Assembly: GCA_937896205.1 (NCBI GenBank)
Contig: CALBNA010000415.1
Coordinates: 1-6,573, forward strand
Reading direction: 5' to 3'
Source of the DNA: an uncultured Campylobacter sp.
GTDB lineage: Bacteria; Campylobacterota; Campylobacteria; Campylobacterales; Campylobacteraceae
DNA length: 6,573 bases
Part shown: positions 5,938-6,573 of the stretch, in pieces
Position numbering within the stretch: the first letter of the stretch is position 1
Layout: every line of letters begins with the position of its first letter
Position numbers and translations under genes: made by a program
Notes under the pieces: generated by a model
Seen by the model: the letters and a program-made list of their open reading frames with translations, nothing else
What the model was told of the DNA's origin: nothing
Databases searched by the model: none

Positions 5938-6275
5938 CTTGCGCCGCCGGTAGCTTTTTGAGCTAGATTATTGATGAGGGCTGAAATTTCGTGCAAATTT
6001 TGGCCTTTTAGCAGATCGTCCCACATCTTTTTTGGGAAAATTTCGTGGTCGTATTCGATCGTTGCGGAACCGATTAGCTTGTTAAATTTAACGTTTTTTA
6101 TGCCGTCTATTTGCTTAATCGTTTGATCTATTTTTTCTAACGGCAAGCTGTCCGCTTCTTTTTTGATATCGCTGCTGACGCGGACTCTTAAACGGCCTGC
6201 GACGTGGTGGATCGGCGTAAAATACGAAGCTATGCGTAAGACTAACTCCGATGGTATATGTGGCGCTGCGCTCAT
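5934..6275 (-). CDS. Small HMA-like domain protein with arginine-rich motif, FezC-like candidate
   Basis: A 113-aa soluble protein and first gene of the metal module. Residues 22-78 follow the beta-alpha-beta-beta rhythm of heavy-metal-associated domains: GRLRVRV at 27-33, IKQIDGIKNVKFN at 53-65, and GSATIEYD at 69-76. The CxxC metal-binding pair is absent; the position is taken by HHVAGRLRVR, rich in His and Arg. It has no cysteine at all, so classical soft-metal chaperoning is unlikely. The ATPase encoded downstream has a comparable arginine-rich N-terminal domain (NRVRF), suggesting the two bind the same partner or each other. HMA-like proteins accompany the ATPase in ferrosome clusters. 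The ATG at 6273-6275 is preceded by AAGGAG four bases away, the strongest ribosome site in the window. It overlaps the next gene by ATGA. Confidence 0.8.
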   Translation of the reverse strand: MSAAPHIPSELVLRIASYFTPIHHVAGRLRVRVSSDIKKEADSLPLEKIDQTIKQIDGIKNVKFNKLIGSATIEYDHEIFPKKMWDDLLKGQNLHEISALINNLAQKATGGAR

Positions 6276-6298
6276 GTTTCTCCTTTATTTTTTGGCGT

Positions 6299-6327
6299 AT
6301 TATCTATTTGCTACGCTTAAATTTAAC
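6299..6327 (-). promoter_or_regulatory. Weak sigma70-type promoter candidate for the metal module
   Basis: GATAAT at 6299-6304 on the minus strand matches five of six bases of a -10 box and lies 23 nt from the ATG at 6273-6275. The region 17 nt further upstream (GTTAAA, 6322-6327) is not a good -35, which is common in Campylobacter. It would give a 5' leader of about 17 nt carrying the AAGGAG. It is the best candidate in this gap, with low certainty. Confidence 0.3.
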
Positions 6328-6347
6328 TGAAACTTTTTTGCATATCG

Positions 6348-6368
6348 TTATCAAATCATTTTTGATAA
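6348..6368. promoter_or_regulatory. Perfect palindrome, candidate operator between Fur-family gene and metal module
   Basis: The arms TTATCAAA (6348-6355) and TTTGATAA (6361-6368) are perfectly complementary around a five-base TCATT spacer. It is A/T-rich and not followed by a T-run in either direction, so a terminator is unlikely. It lies in the 109-nt gap upstream of the HMA-like gene, next to a Fur-family gene. The half-sites share GATAA/TTATC with Fur-type boxes but in the reverse order to the usual inverted repeat, so the binding protein cannot be named. Its centre is about 54 nt upstream of the -10 candidate. Confidence 0.5.
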
Positions 6369-6384
6369 ATAGGCGCAAAATAGG

Positions 6385-6537
6385 CTATTTGTTTTGGCAC
6401 TTTGGACAAATTCCGTATAAAATCATCGCATGACCTTCGAGTTTAAAGCCTGAGTTTTTACAAATTTGCTCTTGTTTTTCTTCTATATATTTATCGAAAA
6501 AACTCTCCGCCGCGCCGCATTTTATGCAGATTAGATG
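6385..6537 (-). CDS. Fur-family metal-responsive regulator, C-terminal fragment
   Basis: The last 50 residues of a Fur-superfamily repressor (normally about 140-155 aa); the rest is lost because genuine sequence ends at 6537. The reading frame opens at HLICIKC, the conserved start of the dimerisation domain, and ends at a TAG (6385-6387). Two CxxC pairs (C4/C7 and C44/C47 of the fragment) are the structural zinc site. IEEKQ (18-22) and GHAMILYGIC (35-44) hold the Glu and His equivalents of Fur regulatory ligands. It ends soon after the second CxxC, without the longer tail of Campylobacter jejuni Fur, so it may be a paralogue rather than Fur itself. Zur and PerR cannot be excluded. It is co-directional with the metal module, 109 nt upstream, and is a natural candidate regulator of it. 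Confidence 0.85.
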   Translation of the reverse strand, partial: HLICIKCGAAESFFDKYIEEKQEQICKNSGFKLEGHAMILYGICPKCQNK

Positions 6538-6573
6538 CTGTCTCTTATACACATCTGACGCTGCCGACGAAGA
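6538..6573 (+). other. Untrimmed Nextera (Tn5) sequencing adapter, not genomic
   Basis: Bases 6538-6556 are the 19-bp Tn5 mosaic end CTGTCTCTTATACACATCT. Bases 6557-6570 (GACGCTGCCGACGA) complete the reverse complement of the Nextera Read 1 transposase oligo. The final AGA would be the start of an i5 index. The match is exact over 33 bases, so this is library read-through left on the contig end. The Fur-family frame appears to continue into it only by chance. Confidence 0.97.

Noticed and set aside
6348..6368. Palindrome as a rho-independent terminator of the Fur-family gene
   Set aside because: The stem is A/T-rich and weak, and no T-run follows it on the minus strand.
6348..6368. Palindrome as an FNR site or canonical Fur box
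   Set aside because: FNR needs TTGAT-N4-ATCAA and Fur boxes place GATAAT before ATTATC; here the half-sites face the opposite way.
6251..6433. 60-codon plus-strand ORF across the intergenic gap
   Set aside because: It overlaps the HMA-like start, the palindrome and the Fur-family end, and it has no domain or supporting context.
1..6537. CRISPR arrays, tRNA/rRNA genes and insertion sequences
   Set aside because: No spaced direct repeats, tRNA-like foldable stretch or transposase reading frame was seen on either strand.
6538..6556. Tn5 mosaic end as evidence of a natural transposon insertion
   Set aside because: It is followed directly by the Nextera Read 1 tail and index-like bases, so it is a library artefact.

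Overview
The window looks like Campylobacter, most likely one of the higher-GC species of the curvus/showae/rectus/concisus type. This is an inference from the recurring AAATTTG/TAAATTT words, the gene style and the dense minus-strand operon, not from a marker gene. All ten genes lie on the minus strand, so transcription runs from high to low coordinates.

Right end (6385-6573): the last 36 bases are not genomic. They are a Nextera/Tn5 sequencing adapter: the 19-bp mosaic end, the Read 1 transposase tail and three further bases. True sequence stops at 6537, inside a Fur-family regulator of which only the last 50 codons remain. A 109-nt gap follows, holding a perfect 8-bp-arm palindrome (6348-6368) and a weak -10 candidate.

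Centre (2148-6275): six tightly packed genes form a compact membrane-metal module. In order of transcription they are a small arginine-rich HMA-like protein, a putative ferritin-like protein with a C-terminal hydrophobic anchor, three small glycine-rich membrane proteins (one with a Lys/Ala-rich tail), and a P1B-type metal ATPase. The ATPase lacks an N-terminal CxxC and has Tyr-Ser-Cys where CPC or SPC is usual. Junctions are ATGA overlaps, one 17-nt overlap or gaps of at most 22 nt. The set resembles ferrosome (fez) clusters, which make membrane-bound iron-phosphate granules around a P1B ATPase (FezB). It also resembles the PacL/P-ATPase efflux platforms of mycobacteria. The nearby Fur-family gene and the ferritin-like protein favour iron. 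The ferrosome reading is an inference from motifs and gene order.

Left end (1-2130): the same run continues without an evident terminator into a complete AGCS-family sodium:alanine/glycine symporter, a two-helix membrane protein with a His pair 14 residues apart, and the N-terminal half of ModD, which runs off the window. These may be passengers read through from the metal module or may contribute an unrecognised function. No RNA genes, insertion sequences, CRISPR arrays or clear terminators were seen.
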